From Methanobrevibacter arboriphilus JCM 13429 = DSM 1125 (GTDB lineage Archaea > Methanobacteriota > Methanobacteria > Methanobacteriales > Methanobacteriaceae), in assembly GCF_002072215.1 (NCBI RefSeq), contig NZ_JXMW01000022.1, forward strand, positions 1 to 34,947: a stretch of 34,947 bases of DNA, read 5' to 3'. The translations under genes and the position numbers were made by a program. Positions 1-8,657 of this stretch are shown in pieces. Numbering within the stretch: position 1 is the first letter of the stretch; every line of letters starts with the position of its first letter. The notes below the pieces were generated by a model. That model worked only from the letters and a program-made list of their open reading frames with translations, did not search any database and was not told the origin of the DNA.

Positions 1-407
1 AGTGGTAATGATAATTATACTGCTTTTAGTAATAGTACTACTTTTGAAGTTGTTAAGAATAGTACTAATTCTACTCTCATTGTTGTTCCTTCTAGTGTTA
101 ATATTGGTGAGAATGTTACTATTTCTGGTCAGTTGGATAATTTTACTGGTACAGTTGGTGTTAATGTTACTGTTGATGGTAATCTTTACACAGACATCCA
201 TGTTAATGGTACTGGTGGTTGGAATTTTAATTACACAACTAACAAGACAAGCAATATAACAATAATTGTTAGTTTTAGTGGTAATGATAATTATACTGCT
301 TTTAGTAATAGTACTACTTTTGAAGTTGAAAGGAATAGTACTAATTCTACTCTCATTGTTGTTCCTTCTAGTGTTAATATTGGCGAGAATGTTACTATTT
401 CTGGTCA
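1..407 (+). repeat. Near-identical 270-bp tandem repeat inside adhesin gene
   Basis: Bases 1-137 and 271-407 are almost identical, differing at a few positions (for example GTTAAG versus AAAGG just after 'TTTGAAGTTG'), giving a 270-bp (90-codon) period. Later Ig-like repeats in the gene are more diverged, so this pair was duplicated or homogenised recently. Confidence 0.8.
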
Positions 408-1647
408 GTTTGTTGGTTATGTTGGTAATGGCTCTGACATTTTAAGTGTTAGTGTTGATGGTAATGTTTATGATGATGTTATTATTAATTCTACTGGTGG
501 TTGGAGTCTTAATTACACAACTAATCGCACAGGAAACATAATTGTTAATGTTAATTATGTTGGTAATGAGAATTATACTAGTTTTACTAATGTGACTAGC
601 TTTTTAGTGGCTAAGAATGGTGTTAATTCTTCTATTAATATTCCTAGTAATATTAAGGTTGAAGATTCTATAATAATTGATGGTGTTTTAGCTGATCAAA
701 ATTGTAATCCAATAGCTAATATTACTATTACTGTTATTATTGATGGTGAAAACTTTAATGTAACAACTGCTGAAAATGGTAGTTGGAATATTAATTACAC
801 TCCAACTCATGCTGGTGAATTTACTATTAATGTTACTTGGGAAGGTAATGATAATTACACTAGTTTTACCAATAATACTAACTTTACTGTTAAGTTAGCT
901 ACATATTCTAGTATTGATATTTCAGGTGATTTTAGAGTAGGGAAAACTACTGTTATAATTGGTGTTCTTCTCGATGAGGAAGGTAATACAATAGCTGATA
1001 GTGAATTAGAAATTACTATTGATGGTAAAAAACATTTAGTGAAAACTAATTCCAATGGTTACTGGTATTTAACTTATAAACCCAAAAGCACTGGAAAAAC
1101 TACAGTTGTACTTAATTTCAATGGTGATATTAAATATTTAGGTTTTACTAACAGCACTAGTTTTGATGTTAAAAAAGGTGAAAGCTTTGTTAATGTTACT
1201 GTTAATGAGAATAAGGATGGTTCTGTTGATTTGATTGTTAAAGTAGTTGATGAAGATGGTGATACCATACCAGATTATAAAGTTGATGTTGAATTAGATG
1301 GTAAATACATAGGATCTATGATAACAGATTCTGATGGAGTTGGAATATTCCATATACCCAATTCTAAACTTACACCTGGTAAACATAAGATTACAGCTTT
1401 ATCAGATAATGAAAATTACTTTAGTAATTTAGCATTTGCTGAATTTGAAACCAAAAACAACAATAACACCAACAACACTAATAATACTAACAATACTAAT
1501 AAAACTAATAATACTAATGGTAATGGCAATAAAACAAGCGATAATCCAGTAGCAATAGCTACTATGAAAAAAACAGGAATAACAATAATAGCTATTATAC
1601 TAGTATTGATAAGTATATTTGGAATCAGCTTAAGAAGAAAACAATAA
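1..1647 (+). CDS. Adhesin-like surface protein, C-terminal part (5' end outside window)
   Basis: The frame is open from base 1, so the gene begins upstream; 548 residues are visible. It consists of Ig-like repeats of about 90 residues, each with recurring motifs such as 'NVTISGQ', 'STGGW.LNYTT' and 'GN.NYT.F', then a more divergent domain near residues 400-475. An Asn/Thr linker (repeated NNT) follows, then a final hydrophobic helix (TGITIIAIILVLISIFGI) and a basic tail RRKQ. This architecture is that of methanogen adhesin-like proteins: exported, with the linker probably crossing the pseudomurein wall and the C-terminal helix anchoring in the membrane. Many N-x-S/T sequons suggest N-glycosylation (inference). 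Its repeat type matches the end of the second adhesin gene at the right edge of the window, so the two are paralogues. Binding partner unknown. Confidence 0.85.
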   Translation, partial: SGNDNYTAFSNSTTFEVVKNSTNSTLIVVPSSVNIGENVTISGQLDNFTGTVGVNVTVDGNLYTDIHVNGTGGWNFNYTTNKTSNITIIVSFSGNDNYTAFSNSTTFEVERNSTNSTLIVVPSSVNIGENVTISGQFVGYVGNGSDILSVSVDGNVYDDVIINSTGGWSLNYTTNRTGNIIVNVNYVGNENYTSFTNVTSFLVAKNGVNSSINIPSNIKVEDSIIIDGVLADQNCNPIANITITVIIDGENFNVTTAENGSWNINYTPTHAGEFTINVTWEGNDNYTSFTNNTNFTVKLATYSSIDISGDFRVGKTTVIIGVLLDEEGNTIADSELEITIDGKKHLVKTNSNGYWYLTYKPKSTGKTTVVLNFNGDIKYLGFTNSTSFDVKKGESFVNVTVNENKDGSVDLIVKVVDEDGDTIPDYKVDVELDGKYIGSMITDSDGVGIFHIPNSKLTPGKHKITALSDNENYFSNLAFAEFETKNNNNTNNTNNTNNTNKTNNTNGNGNKTSDNPVAIATMKKTGITIIAIILVLISIFGISLRRKQ

Positions 1648-1653
1648 TTAAAC

Positions 1654-1735
1654 ATTTTTTTTTAGGAGGGCTTATTTTATTTTTTCCTCCATATTTATTT
1701 TTATTATTTATATTTTAATTTTTATTATTTTTTTT
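1654..1735 (+). terminator. T-tract terminator after adhesin gene
   Basis: Six bases after the stop codon a run of nine T is followed by GGAGG (1665-1669) and its complement CCTCC (1686-1690) around a T-rich loop, then more T-runs. Archaeal termination mainly needs T-tracts, so this is a plausible transcript end. The stem is short and may be incidental. Confidence 0.45.
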
Positions 1736-1748
1736 TTATATTATTTTT

Positions 1749-2173
1749 GGCTTTGTAGAAATCCTTTTTTTTAGCTTATTTGTGTTGATCTTTTTTAAAC
1801 AGATTTTAGCATTAATTATAAGTATAAATAATGAAATTTATAAGTTTATTTTCATTTAAATCAGTGATGCATTGATTTTTAAATTTTTTAATATAATTTT
1901 TCAGGCTTTTCAAAGTTAAAATCCGAAAAGATTTAATTGTCTTGAAATTAAATCATTAAACGGAGAGTATGTATTTTTGTGTTTTATAATAATATATATT
2001 CTCATTATTAATATTTATATCTTTTTAATCCTTAAATTTCAAAATAACTAAATATAAACTAAAATATAAAAATTTAAAGAAAAAAAAGGATAGTTTATTT
2101 GAAAATTAAAGAGTAAATTTTTCAAAAAAAAAATGAAACTTCAAATATAAAAAATTAGGATTTCTACAAAGCC
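1749..2173. mobile_element. MITE-like element with 17-bp terminal inverted repeats
   Basis: The sequence GGCTTTGTAGAAATCCT (1749-1765) recurs as an exact reverse complement at 2157-2173, delimiting 425 bp. No convincing ORF lies inside. Near the centre is a perfect 9-bp hairpin (GATTTAATT 1930-1938 with AATTAAATC 1946-1954), itself bracketed by CCG and CGG. ATTTTT occurs just outside the left end (1743-1748) and one base beyond the right end (2175-2180), a possible target duplication but weak in such AT-rich DNA. The size, perfect ends and lack of coding capacity fit a non-autonomous transposable element; the parent transposase is not in this window. Confidence 0.65.
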
Positions 2174-2224
2174 GATTTTTGTTAATTTTTATAGTTAATT
2201 TTATTAAAATTATTTTTAAGAAAA

Positions 2225-2782
2225 TTATTTTTTTAAAGAAAAGCTAACAATTATTGATGCAATTTTAGGATCTTCAGGTAAATTATACTTCTTTTTAAGA
2301 TAAAAATCACTTTGTGCAGATGGACTTGAAGATATAACATTATCAATCATTTCAATGTTATCTAATTCAGAAAATTCTACTGGAGGTAAAATGAAATATT
2401 GCTTTTTTGGATTAAAATCTTTACTTTCAATATTTTCTTTATATATTACAAAATCATCACTTAAAAAATAAGCATCTTTATTATTTTTAAGTTCTTCCTT
2501 TTCTTTCTTTGAAAATATATCATGACCTAAGATTCTACCATCTTCGGTTGTAAGGATTAGTGTTGGATTTGTTGGATTTCTAAAATGGCTATTTTTAAAA
2601 AGAACTAGAGAAAAATCTCTTCTAAAACACTCTTTTACTCCTTCATTAATAACAGGTATTAGTTCATTATCATGATTAGATTCAATATCTATTATTTCTT
2701 TTATATCTTCGTTTGATAACCTTTCTATTTTTAAAACGCCATCCATCATTTCCATAGTTTTTTTTATTTTTTCAATTACCAT
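2225..2782 (-). CDS. Hypothetical protein, 185 aa
   Basis: I do not recognise the family. The protein is soluble and rather acidic/lysine-rich, with no signal peptide or membrane segment. It opens with a helical stretch (MVIEKIKKTMEMMDGVLKIE), followed by an alternating hydrophobic core with 'LVLFKNSHFR', 'PTLILTTEDGRILGHDIFSKKEKEEL' in pieces and 'QYFILPPVEF', and ends 'IASIIVSFSLKK'. An AAAGGAATA sequence just before the ATG is a reasonable ribosome binding site. It is followed on the same strand by no close partner; aroC lies upstream with about 275 bp of simple AT sequence between them. No function can be assigned. Confidence 0.7.
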   Translation of the reverse strand: MVIEKIKKTMEMMDGVLKIERLSNEDIKEIIDIESNHDNELIPVINEGVKECFRRDFSLVLFKNSHFRNPTNPTLILTTEDGRILGHDIFSKKEKEELKNNKDAYFLSDDFVIYKENIESKDFNPKKQYFILPPVEFSELDNIEMIDNVISSSPSAQSDFYLKKKYNLPEDPKIASIIVSFSLKK

Positions 2783-2795
2783 TCTTATTCCTTTG

Positions 2796-3058
2796 ATTTT
2801 TTAAGTCTATTTAACTTATTTTAAGTTTATTTAACTCATCTTAAAGCTTAATTCATCTTAAACTTATTTAATTCATCTTAAGATTATTTTATTTATTTTA
2901 AGCTTATTTAATTTATTCTAATATAATGATTTTTATTTTAATATATATTTTATTATTATTTTATTATTATTTTTTATTTTCATTATTTTTCTTATTATTT
3001 TTCCTATTATTTTTTCCTTATTTTCTTATTATTTTTTATTTTTACTATTATTTTGCTG
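2796..3058. repeat. Degenerate AT repeats between the unknown gene and aroC
   Basis: Bases 2796-2910 carry imperfect copies of a TTTAA(C/T)TCATCTTAA-type unit. Bases 2945-3050 are runs of TTATTATTTTT. No coding potential is seen. On the minus strand this is the region just downstream of aroC, and its A-runs/T-runs could end the aroC transcript. Confidence 0.5.
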
Positions 3059-4189
3059 TTAATCTATATTTTGACTTAAATTAGAAGGATTTATAAAGCC
3101 AGATCTTATCATTTGATCAGCTAAAACAATAGCTACAGCTGATTCACTAACAACTGTTACTCTTGGACATATACAAGGATCATGCCTTCCTTTGATCTCA
3201 ATTTTTGTTTCTTCACAATTTTTTAAATCAATTGTATTTTGTAACATGGATATTGAAGGAGTTGGTTTAACAGCTATCCTTGTAACAATTGGCATTCCAT
3301 TACTTATTCCACCTAATATTCCTCCAGAAGTGTTGGTAGTAGTTCCAATATTGATATTATTAATATTATTATCACTATTATTATCTTTTATATAATATTC
3401 ATCATTTATTTGTGAAGCAGTGGAATTAGCTACATCAAATCCAAAACCAATCTCAACTCCTTTAACAGACCCAATTTCCATAAGTGCTTTAGCTAATTCG
3501 CCATCTAATTTTCCAAAGATAGGCTCTCCAAGACCTGCTGGAACATTAATAGCTATTGTTTCAACAATTCCTCCAATTGAATCTCCTTTATTTTTATATT
3601 CTAATATTAATTCTTCCATTTCTTTAGCTGCATTTGGATCAGCACAATGAACAGGATTTTCGCTTGCTTTTTCTTCAATTAAATTCATATTAACGGTTTT
3701 AGCTTTTATATCTCCAACTTGAACAACATGAGATATGACTTTAATTCCAAATTGTTCTAATAGTTTTTTAGCTATAGCTCCTCCTATAACATGACCAATC
3801 GTGACTCTACCACTTCCACGACCTCCACCATTATAATCATAGTTTCCATATTTTTCAATCCAAGTGTAATCTCCATGACCTGGTCTAGGGGTGTTTTTAA
3901 GATAGCTATAATCTTTTGAACGTTTATCTTCATTAAATACAACTCCTGTTATTGGTGTTCCATCAGTTTTCCCTTCAAATATTCCTGATAATATTTGAAT
4001 TTTATCTTTTTCTTTTCTAGGACTTGTAATGGAGCTTGTTCCAGGTCTTCTTCTATCAAGTTCTTTTTGTATATTTTTTTCACTTAGTTCTAGATTAGCT
4101 GGACATCCATCAATAACTGCTCCAATTGCTTTTCCATGGCTAGATCCAAAGCTTGTTATAGAAAATATCTTTCCAGTAGTGTTTGTCAT
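3059..4189 (-). CDS. aroC: Chorismate synthase
   Basis: Converts 5-enolpyruvylshikimate-3-phosphate to chorismate, the last common step to the aromatic amino acids, using reduced FMN without net redox change. The 376-residue length is normal. Family signatures are seen in order: N-terminal '[16 protein letters not shown]', central '[18 protein letters not shown]', '[13 protein letters not shown]' and C-terminal '[10 protein letters not shown]'. An AGAGGAATTTT sequence precedes the ATG. An Asn-rich insertion ('[13 protein letters not shown]') sits just before the 'SGGILGG' segment, where homologues have a short loop; it should be tolerated as a surface loop. The divergent 320-bp gap to the RNase J-like gene implies its own promoter. 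Confidence 0.97.
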   Translation of the reverse strand: MTNTTGKIFSITSFGSSHGKAIGAVIDGCPANLELSEKNIQKELDRRRPGTSSITSPRKEKDKIQILSGIFEGKTDGTPITGVVFNEDKRSKDYSYLKNTPRPGHGDYTWIEKYGNYDYNGGGRGSGRVTIGHVIGGAIAKKLLEQFGIKVISHVVQVGDIKAKTVNMNLIEEKASENPVHCADPNAAKEMEELILEYKNKGDSIGGIVETIAINVPAGLGEPIFGKLDGELAKALMEIGSVKGVEIGFGFDVANSTASQINDEYYIKDNNSDNNINNINIGTTTNTSGGILGGISNGMPIVTRIAVKPTPSISMLQNTIDLKNCEETKIEIKGRHDPCICPRVTVVSESAVAIVLADQMIRSGFINPSNLSQNID

Positions 4190-4509
4190 AAAATTCCTCT
4201 TATTTGATATTTTAATAGTATACCTATAAAATTAACTTTAATAATAAACTTAAACATGTTAATCTTAATAATATTAATCTTAGATAAATGTTAATCTAAT
4301 TATATATAATTTATTATAGATTTGTTTTTATAGCTAATTAAATTTAATTGTTGTAATTATCTTGTTATTTGTTGTGATTATATTATTATATTATTTATAC
4401 TATAACTACCTAATATTTAATTAATATTTAGCTTAATAATGTTTCTATAACTATATTTTATTATATAAAATTTAATCTATATTTTTAATAATTAATATGT
4501 GGTGTTTAT
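4190..4509. promoter_or_regulatory. Divergent intergenic region (aroC / RNase J-like gene)
   Basis: This 320-bp gap separates two divergently read genes and must hold both promoters. It is nearly pure A/T with many TATA-like stretches (for example TTATATAATTTATTATA near 4299-4315), so individual TATA boxes cannot be chosen with confidence. No coding potential or clear palindrome was seen. Confidence 0.4.
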
Positions 4510-6042
4510 ATGTCATTAAAGTTTTATGGTGGAGTAAATGAAATTGGTGGGAATAAAATCCTTGTTGATAATAAAGATTCTTCCAATTCAGACAATAAAA
4601 ATATTTCTTCTCTATTTTTAGACTTTGGTATGAGCTTTTCAAAAGCTGGAGATTATTTTTCAGAATTTTTACAACCTAGAAAACTTAATGGAATTATGGA
4701 TTTTGTTGAATTGGGCTTGCTTCCTAAAATTAAGGGAATTTATAGAGAAGACTATTTGAAACATTGTGGATTAGAAAGCTCTAAAGAACCCTCTGTTGAT
4801 GGTGTTTTATTATCTCATGCACACATGGATCATTGTGCTTATATCCATCACCTCCGTGGTGATATTCCGATTTTTATGAGAAAAGAATCTGAAATTATCC
4901 TTTCAGTTTTAGAAGAAACTGGTAAATCCTCATTTGGAGAGATTATGAATCTTAAGAAGAGTTTTCATTATGTTCCTAAAAAGAGAGGGGAAGGTTATAA
5001 AAAACTGACTGGTAAGGAAGCAAAGGTTGAAAGAAATATAGTAAGCATTGATCCTTACTCTCCTTTTGATATTAATGGCTTTAAAGTAACTTCTATTCCT
5101 GTTGATCATTCTCTTCCTGGTTCTTCTGCTTATTTTTTAGAGAATGATGATGAAGCTATTGTTTATAGTGGTGATATTCGTTTTCATGGTAGAAATAAAA
5201 GTTTTAGTGATAAATTTGTTACTGAATCTTATAAATTCAATCCTACTATAATGCTTTGTGAGGGAACAAGAATTAACGAGAATGGTAAAGGAAATGAGGA
5301 AGATATTGAAACAAAAGCTGTTAATTTAATTAAAGATTATAATGGATTAATCTTTGTTAATTATCCTATTAGGGATTTAGATAGACTTATCACTTTTTAT
5401 AATGTTGCAAAATATACTGATAGGATTTTAGCTATTAATTCTAAACAAGCTTATATGTTGAAGCTATTGGAAGATGAAAAGAGTATTGAAAACGATAAAT
5501 ATCCTAAATTAAGTGATTCTAACATTGTTGTTTATTTTCCTCGTAAAAAGCAAGGTTTAATCTCTGGTGAACATTATGTTTGTTATGATGGTGATTGGAA
5601 AACTTTAGATTCTTGTGATTTGGAGCTTAAAAGTGATTATGATATTTGGGAAAGAGAGTTTTTAGAAGGAGATAATGTAATTAATTACACCGATTTACAA
5701 GAAGAGCCTCAAAAATATATTTTTAGATGTGATTTCTTTGAACTTAATCAATTGATTGATATTAAACCAGAAAATGGGTTGTATATTCATTCAGCTACTG
5801 AACCTTTTAATGAAGAGATGGAAATTGATTTTAAGCGAGTTGAAAATTGGTTAAATCACTTTAATCTTCTTCCTATTCATCACATGCATGTTTCTGGTCA
5901 TGGGAGTGGGGATGAGATATTAGCTTTGATTCGTGAAATAAATCCTGAAAAACTATATCCTATTCATACCGAGAATATTGAATCTTTTGATATCTTAAAA
6001 GATGATGGTATAGATGTTATACATCCTAATCTTAGTTTTTAG
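4510..6042 (+). CDS. RNase J-like metallo-beta-lactamase/beta-CASP hydrolase
   Basis: Probable RNA-processing or RNA-degrading nuclease of the beta-CASP group of metallo-beta-lactamase (MBL) enzymes. The order of motifs supports this: 'LFLDFGM' (residues ~36-41), zinc motif HAHMDH (103-108), 'VDHSLPGSSAY' (third metal ligand), 'VYSGDIRFHG' (bridging Asp), then C-terminal 'HHMHVSGHGSGDEI' and 'YPIHTEN', which correspond to the late beta-CASP histidine motifs. The 510-residue length fits RNase J-type proteins. No KH domain is visible, so it is not the archaeal CPSF1-type factor. Substrate and direction of cleavage cannot be read from sequence. Residues 20-32 form a small Asn/Ser-rich insertion. 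Confidence 0.85.
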   Translation: MSLKFYGGVNEIGGNKILVDNKDSSNSDNKNISSLFLDFGMSFSKAGDYFSEFLQPRKLNGIMDFVELGLLPKIKGIYREDYLKHCGLESSKEPSVDGVLLSHAHMDHCAYIHHLRGDIPIFMRKESEIILSVLEETGKSSFGEIMNLKKSFHYVPKKRGEGYKKLTGKEAKVERNIVSIDPYSPFDINGFKVTSIPVDHSLPGSSAYFLENDDEAIVYSGDIRFHGRNKSFSDKFVTESYKFNPTIMLCEGTRINENGKGNEEDIETKAVNLIKDYNGLIFVNYPIRDLDRLITFYNVAKYTDRILAINSKQAYMLKLLEDEKSIENDKYPKLSDSNIVVYFPRKKQGLISGEHYVCYDGDWKTLDSCDLELKSDYDIWEREFLEGDNVINYTDLQEEPQKYIFRCDFFELNQLIDIKPENGLYIHSATEPFNEEMEIDFKRVENWLNHFNLLPIHHMHVSGHGSGDEILALIREINPEKLYPIHTENIESFDILKDDGIDVIHPNLSF

Positions 6043-6258
6043 GTTATTTTAGCTATTAGCTAATTTAACCAACTTAACCAACTTAACTAATTAATTAACT
6101 TAACTAACTTAAGTAAATTAAGTAGCTTAACTAGCTTACATAGATTAATCTAACTTACCTAATTTTACTAACTAATTTTAATAACTTAAATAATTTAACT
6201 AAGCTTAACAAATTTACTAATATCTATTTTACTAATATCTATATTATTCAAATAATTA
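6043..6258. repeat. Degenerate TTAACTAA repeats between convergent genes
   Basis: The spacer between two convergent genes contains many imperfect copies of a 9-11 bp AACTTAACTA/CTAACTTA unit (strongest at 6060-6150). It is probably replication-slippage DNA. The region must contain both transcript ends; no stem-loop plus T-run stands out. Confidence 0.5.
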
Positions 6259-7062
6259 TTAAACATTGATAAAATCAGTAGGATCATCCTTTTGGGTGAA
6301 AGCTATAATATTGAGAGAATTTGAAAAAAAACTACAATTTTCAGATAAAATCTTCTTAACAGATTTAAGTGCAATTGATTTATTGTTGTGATCATTACTA
6401 AGATGGCATAATATAATACTATGTGTAGTTTCATCTATACAATTAGATAAAACACTCCCACAGTCTTCATTAGATAAATGACCAACTTTACTAAGGATTC
6501 TTTGTTTATTAAATTCTGGTCGGTTTCCATTTAAAAGTAAATCTACATTATGATTACTTTCAATTAAATAAACATCTGCACATTTAATTATTGATAAAGT
6601 TTTAGAATCTACATGACCAATATCTGTTAAACATACCAATTTTTTATCTTCATGCTCAATCATGTAAAATTGAGAGTTAATAGAGTCATGACTGGTAGAA
6701 AATGCAGTAATTTTTAAATCACCTAAAATAATACTTTCATCAGATTCTATAAAATTCAATGAATCTGGATTTATAAGACCCGTTGTTTTTTTAAATTTAT
6801 TACAGCTTAAAGTGTCCTTATTTCCATAGATTAATGTGTCATAGCAACGATTAATGACTCCAATACCTCTTACATGGTCTACATGCTCATGAGAAATAAA
6901 AATAGCTTTAATATCTCTTAAATTCTTACCAATTCTATTTAAAAGAATTTCAGTCCGTTTTTTACTTAAGCCTGCATCTATTAATATTGAAGTTCCATCA
7001 CTTTCAATGTAAATGATATTTCCACTAGACCCACTTGCCAAAACAGATAATTTTAAGCTCAA
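6259..7062 (-). CDS. YycJ/WalJ-like MBL-fold hydrolase
   Basis: A compact (267 aa) metallo-beta-lactamase-fold enzyme. It has 'SVLASGSSGNIIYIE', 'ILIDAGLS', zinc motif HEHVDH (residues 58-63) followed by GIG, 'FSTSHDS', 'VCLTDIGHV' and a late 'ILCHLSNDHNN', the order found in YycJ/WalJ-type phosphodiesterases or nucleases. Bacterial relatives have been linked to DNA processing; the archaeal role is unassigned. The start is TTG: an AAAGGATGAG ribosome-binding sequence lies a few bases upstream and no in-frame ATG is suitably placed. It is convergent with the RNase J-like gene. Confidence 0.83.
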   Translation of the reverse strand: MSLKLSVLASGSSGNIIYIESDGTSILIDAGLSKKRTEILLNRIGKNLRDIKAIFISHEHVDHVRGIGVINRCYDTLIYGNKDTLSCNKFKKTTGLINPDSLNFIESDESIILGDLKITAFSTSHDSINSQFYMIEHEDKKLVCLTDIGHVDSKTLSIIKCADVYLIESNHNVDLLLNGNRPEFNKQRILSKVGHLSNEDCGSVLSNCIDETTHSIILCHLSNDHNNKSIALKSVKKILSENCSFFSNSLNIIAFTQKDDPTDFINV

Positions 7063-7402
7063 ATTGACTCATCCTTTGATTAAACTAATATTTTAGAGAT
7101 AAATATTTTAGAAAAAAATACTTTAAAATAGAATATTTTAAAGTTTAAATTAAGTAATAGCTATTTGTTAAGCAACTATTTTTCTTGTTATATTAATTGC
7201 TTATTTTTTGTTATTTATATAAATATTTATGTATTTTTAATTAAATTTTATTAAAATTAATTAAGAAAATCTATATTTTCTGTATTTTTATAAGTTTAAA
7301 ACGAAGTTTTTATTACTTAATAAAATATAATTAATAATATATAATAATATCTTAATAATAAGTAATAATATTTTTGTTAAAAATTTTCTAAGGGTTTGTT
7401 TT
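7063..7402. other. AT-rich spacer with no gene seen
   Basis: These 340 bp upstream of the minus-strand MBL gene hold its promoter and the sequence before the KilA-N remnant. The content is almost entirely A/T with repeated TTAATAATAT-type runs near 7318-7370. No ORF or RNA gene is supported. Confidence 0.4.
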
Positions 7403-7673
7403 ATGGATATAAAAGAAAAAGGTTAGTGTTCAGGATACAGAGATAGTTTTAATATTTAAATGTGGTGAAGAGTTTTTTTCACTAACTGACATTGTTAAAT
7501 ATAGGAATGAAAGGAATCCATCTGAAATAATTAGTCTTTGGCTTAGGACTTATAGTACAATAAAATATTTGGGGTTGTGGGAAAAATTAAATAATCCAAA
7601 TAATAATTACTTAATCATATTAATTATTTTGTCTTATATTATTTATTGTCAGACAAATAATTTTTTATGGTAA
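7403..7673 (+). pseudogene. KilA-N domain protein remnant (frameshifted, truncated)
   Basis: An ATG at 7403 reads MDIKEKG and stops at 7426. The next frame, open from 7422 to the stop at 7673, encodes 'VSVQDTEIVLIF', 'EEFFSLTDIVKYRNERNPSE', 'LWLRTYSTIKYLGLWEKLNN', which is the recognisable core of a KilA-N DNA-binding domain (usual form: SLTDIAKY...NWMRTR.TIEFLGLWE.LNNP). Joining the two frames gives a normal-looking N-terminus. Everything after 'LNNPN' is lost and replaced by hydrophobic nonsense. KilA-N proteins are typical of viruses and mobile DNA; this copy looks dead. It lies directly upstream of a toxin-antitoxin pair. Confidence 0.75.
7623..7661. promoter_or_regulatory. Inverted repeat upstream of vapBC
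   Basis: ATTATTTTGTCT (7623-7634) pairs with AGACAAATAAT (7651-7661) with one bulged base around a 16-nt loop. It ends about 66 bp before the antitoxin start and just upstream of a TATA-like AAAATATATAT (about 7672-7682). It could be the operator for the autoregulatory VapB/VapC complex, or the old terminator of the KilA-N gene. Confidence 0.35.
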
Positions 7674-7727
7674 AATATATATCTAAGATTAAACAATATT
7701 ATATTGTAAAAATATATTGGTGATAAT

Positions 7728-7967
7728 ATGATTACAACTAAATTATATAATAGATATCAAACTGTAATCCCATCTGAAATTAGAAAAAAAATTTCTGTTG
7801 ATCCAGATTCAATTGTTGAATGGACCATTAATGAAAAAGGAAAAGTAGAATTAGAATTTCGCAAAAAAGTAACAGAAAAAGACATTATTGGATTAATAAA
7901 ACAAGAATTACCTTATAATTCTGTTGAAATAAAAAAAAGGTCTGGTAAAGGTTTAGATTGGGAATAG
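7728..7967 (+). CDS. vapB: AbrB/VapB-type antitoxin
   Basis: A 79-residue protein whose first half, 'TTKLYNRYQTVIPSEIRKKI..DPDSIVEWTI', is the swapped-hairpin AbrB/SpoVT DNA-binding fold. The C-terminal half ('RKKVTEKDIIGLIKQELPYNSVEIKKRSGKGLDWE') would wrap and inhibit the toxin. A GGTGAT ribosome binding site lies three bases before the ATG. The toxin ATG follows 11 bp after its stop codon, so the two are co-translated from one transcript, and such antitoxins normally repress their own promoter with the toxin as co-repressor. Confidence 0.85.
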   Translation: MITTKLYNRYQTVIPSEIRKKISVDPDSIVEWTINEKGKVELEFRKKVTEKDIIGLIKQELPYNSVEIKKRSGKGLDWE

Positions 7968-7978
7968 GAAGTTATATT

Positions 7979-8365
7979 ATGATTTTTGTAGATTCTTGTT
8001 TAATAATTGCCATGGTGGTGGAAAAAGACCAATGGCATAATCAATCATTACTATTAGTGGAGGATCTTGAAAAGGAAGAAAAGGTTATCACAGAAGCAAT
8101 GATTTTAGAATCATTAAATATGATTGGGAAATGTAAAGGTGGAAAAGTTGGAAGAATCATTTTCCAATATATAGAAGACAATTACCGTATTTATAAAGCT
8201 CCAGATTTTCTAAATAGAGCAATGAAAGAATTTATTAAATATGATGGAACTTTATCATTAGCAGACTGCACAGCAATAATCGCAATGAAAGATTTAGGAA
8301 TATGTGAAATATACAGCTTTGATGACCATTTTGACAAAGTAGATGGAATATTAAGGGTAAATTAA
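7979..8365 (+). CDS. vapC: PIN-domain ribonuclease toxin (VapC type)
   Basis: A 128-residue PIN domain. The acidic residues expected for the metal site are present: D5 in 'MIFVDSCLII', E44 in 'EAMILESLNMIG', D96 in 'SLADCTAIIAMKD' and D115 in 'YSFDDHFDK'. VapC toxins are Mg-dependent RNases, often cutting tRNA or rRNA; the target here cannot be read. I place the start at the ATG at 7979, eight bases after GGAAG; an upstream in-frame TTG at 7958 would overlap the antitoxin and adds no conserved sequence. The key residues appear intact, so the toxin is probably functional. Confidence 0.87.
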   Translation: MIFVDSCLIIAMVVEKDQWHNQSLLLVEDLEKEEKVITEAMILESLNMIGKCKGGKVGRIIFQYIEDNYRIYKAPDFLNRAMKEFIKYDGTLSLADCTAIIAMKDLGICEIYSFDDHFDKVDGILRVN

Positions 8366-8657
8366 TTTTTCATCTGTTAATGTATGATTTTATGGAAGAA
8401 AACATGAAAAGAGAAAATAATTGATAGTATTTTAAATTTTTATCTCATAAAATTTGAAAAAAATTAATGTATGGTATTTTTGTTACTGAAATAAATCGTG
8501 AAAATTTTAAAAATGAGCAAATTGAAGTTTACTCTTACTATTTAATAACTTATATTTATCATGATAATAATATTATTGTAGATAATAATATTATTATAAT
8601 ATAATATAATTAATAAAATGAATAATACTAATAATATTAATAATAGAAATAGGAACA
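8366..8657. other. Spacer with duplicated GATAATAATATTATT motif
   Basis: A 15-bp sequence GATAATAATATTATT occurs at 8563-8577 and again at 8581-8595, separated by GTA, upstream of the glycosylase gene; each copy contains the palindrome AATAATATT. A 45-codon ORF (8467-8604) runs across it but has no recognisable features. The next gene's AGGA ribosome binding site is at the end of this spacer. Confidence 0.45.

Noticed and set aside
1666-1690. AGGAGGG near 1664 as a ribosome binding site for a small gene
   Set aside because: No start codon follows at a suitable distance with an open frame; the sequence fits better as one arm of the short GGAGG/CCTCC stem in the terminator region.
8467-8604. 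45-codon ORF MYGIFVTEINRENFKNEQ... in the spacer after vapC
   Set aside because: No ribosome binding site and no recognisable features; the second half is AAT/ATT microsatellite sequence. It could be a gene fragment but cannot be supported.
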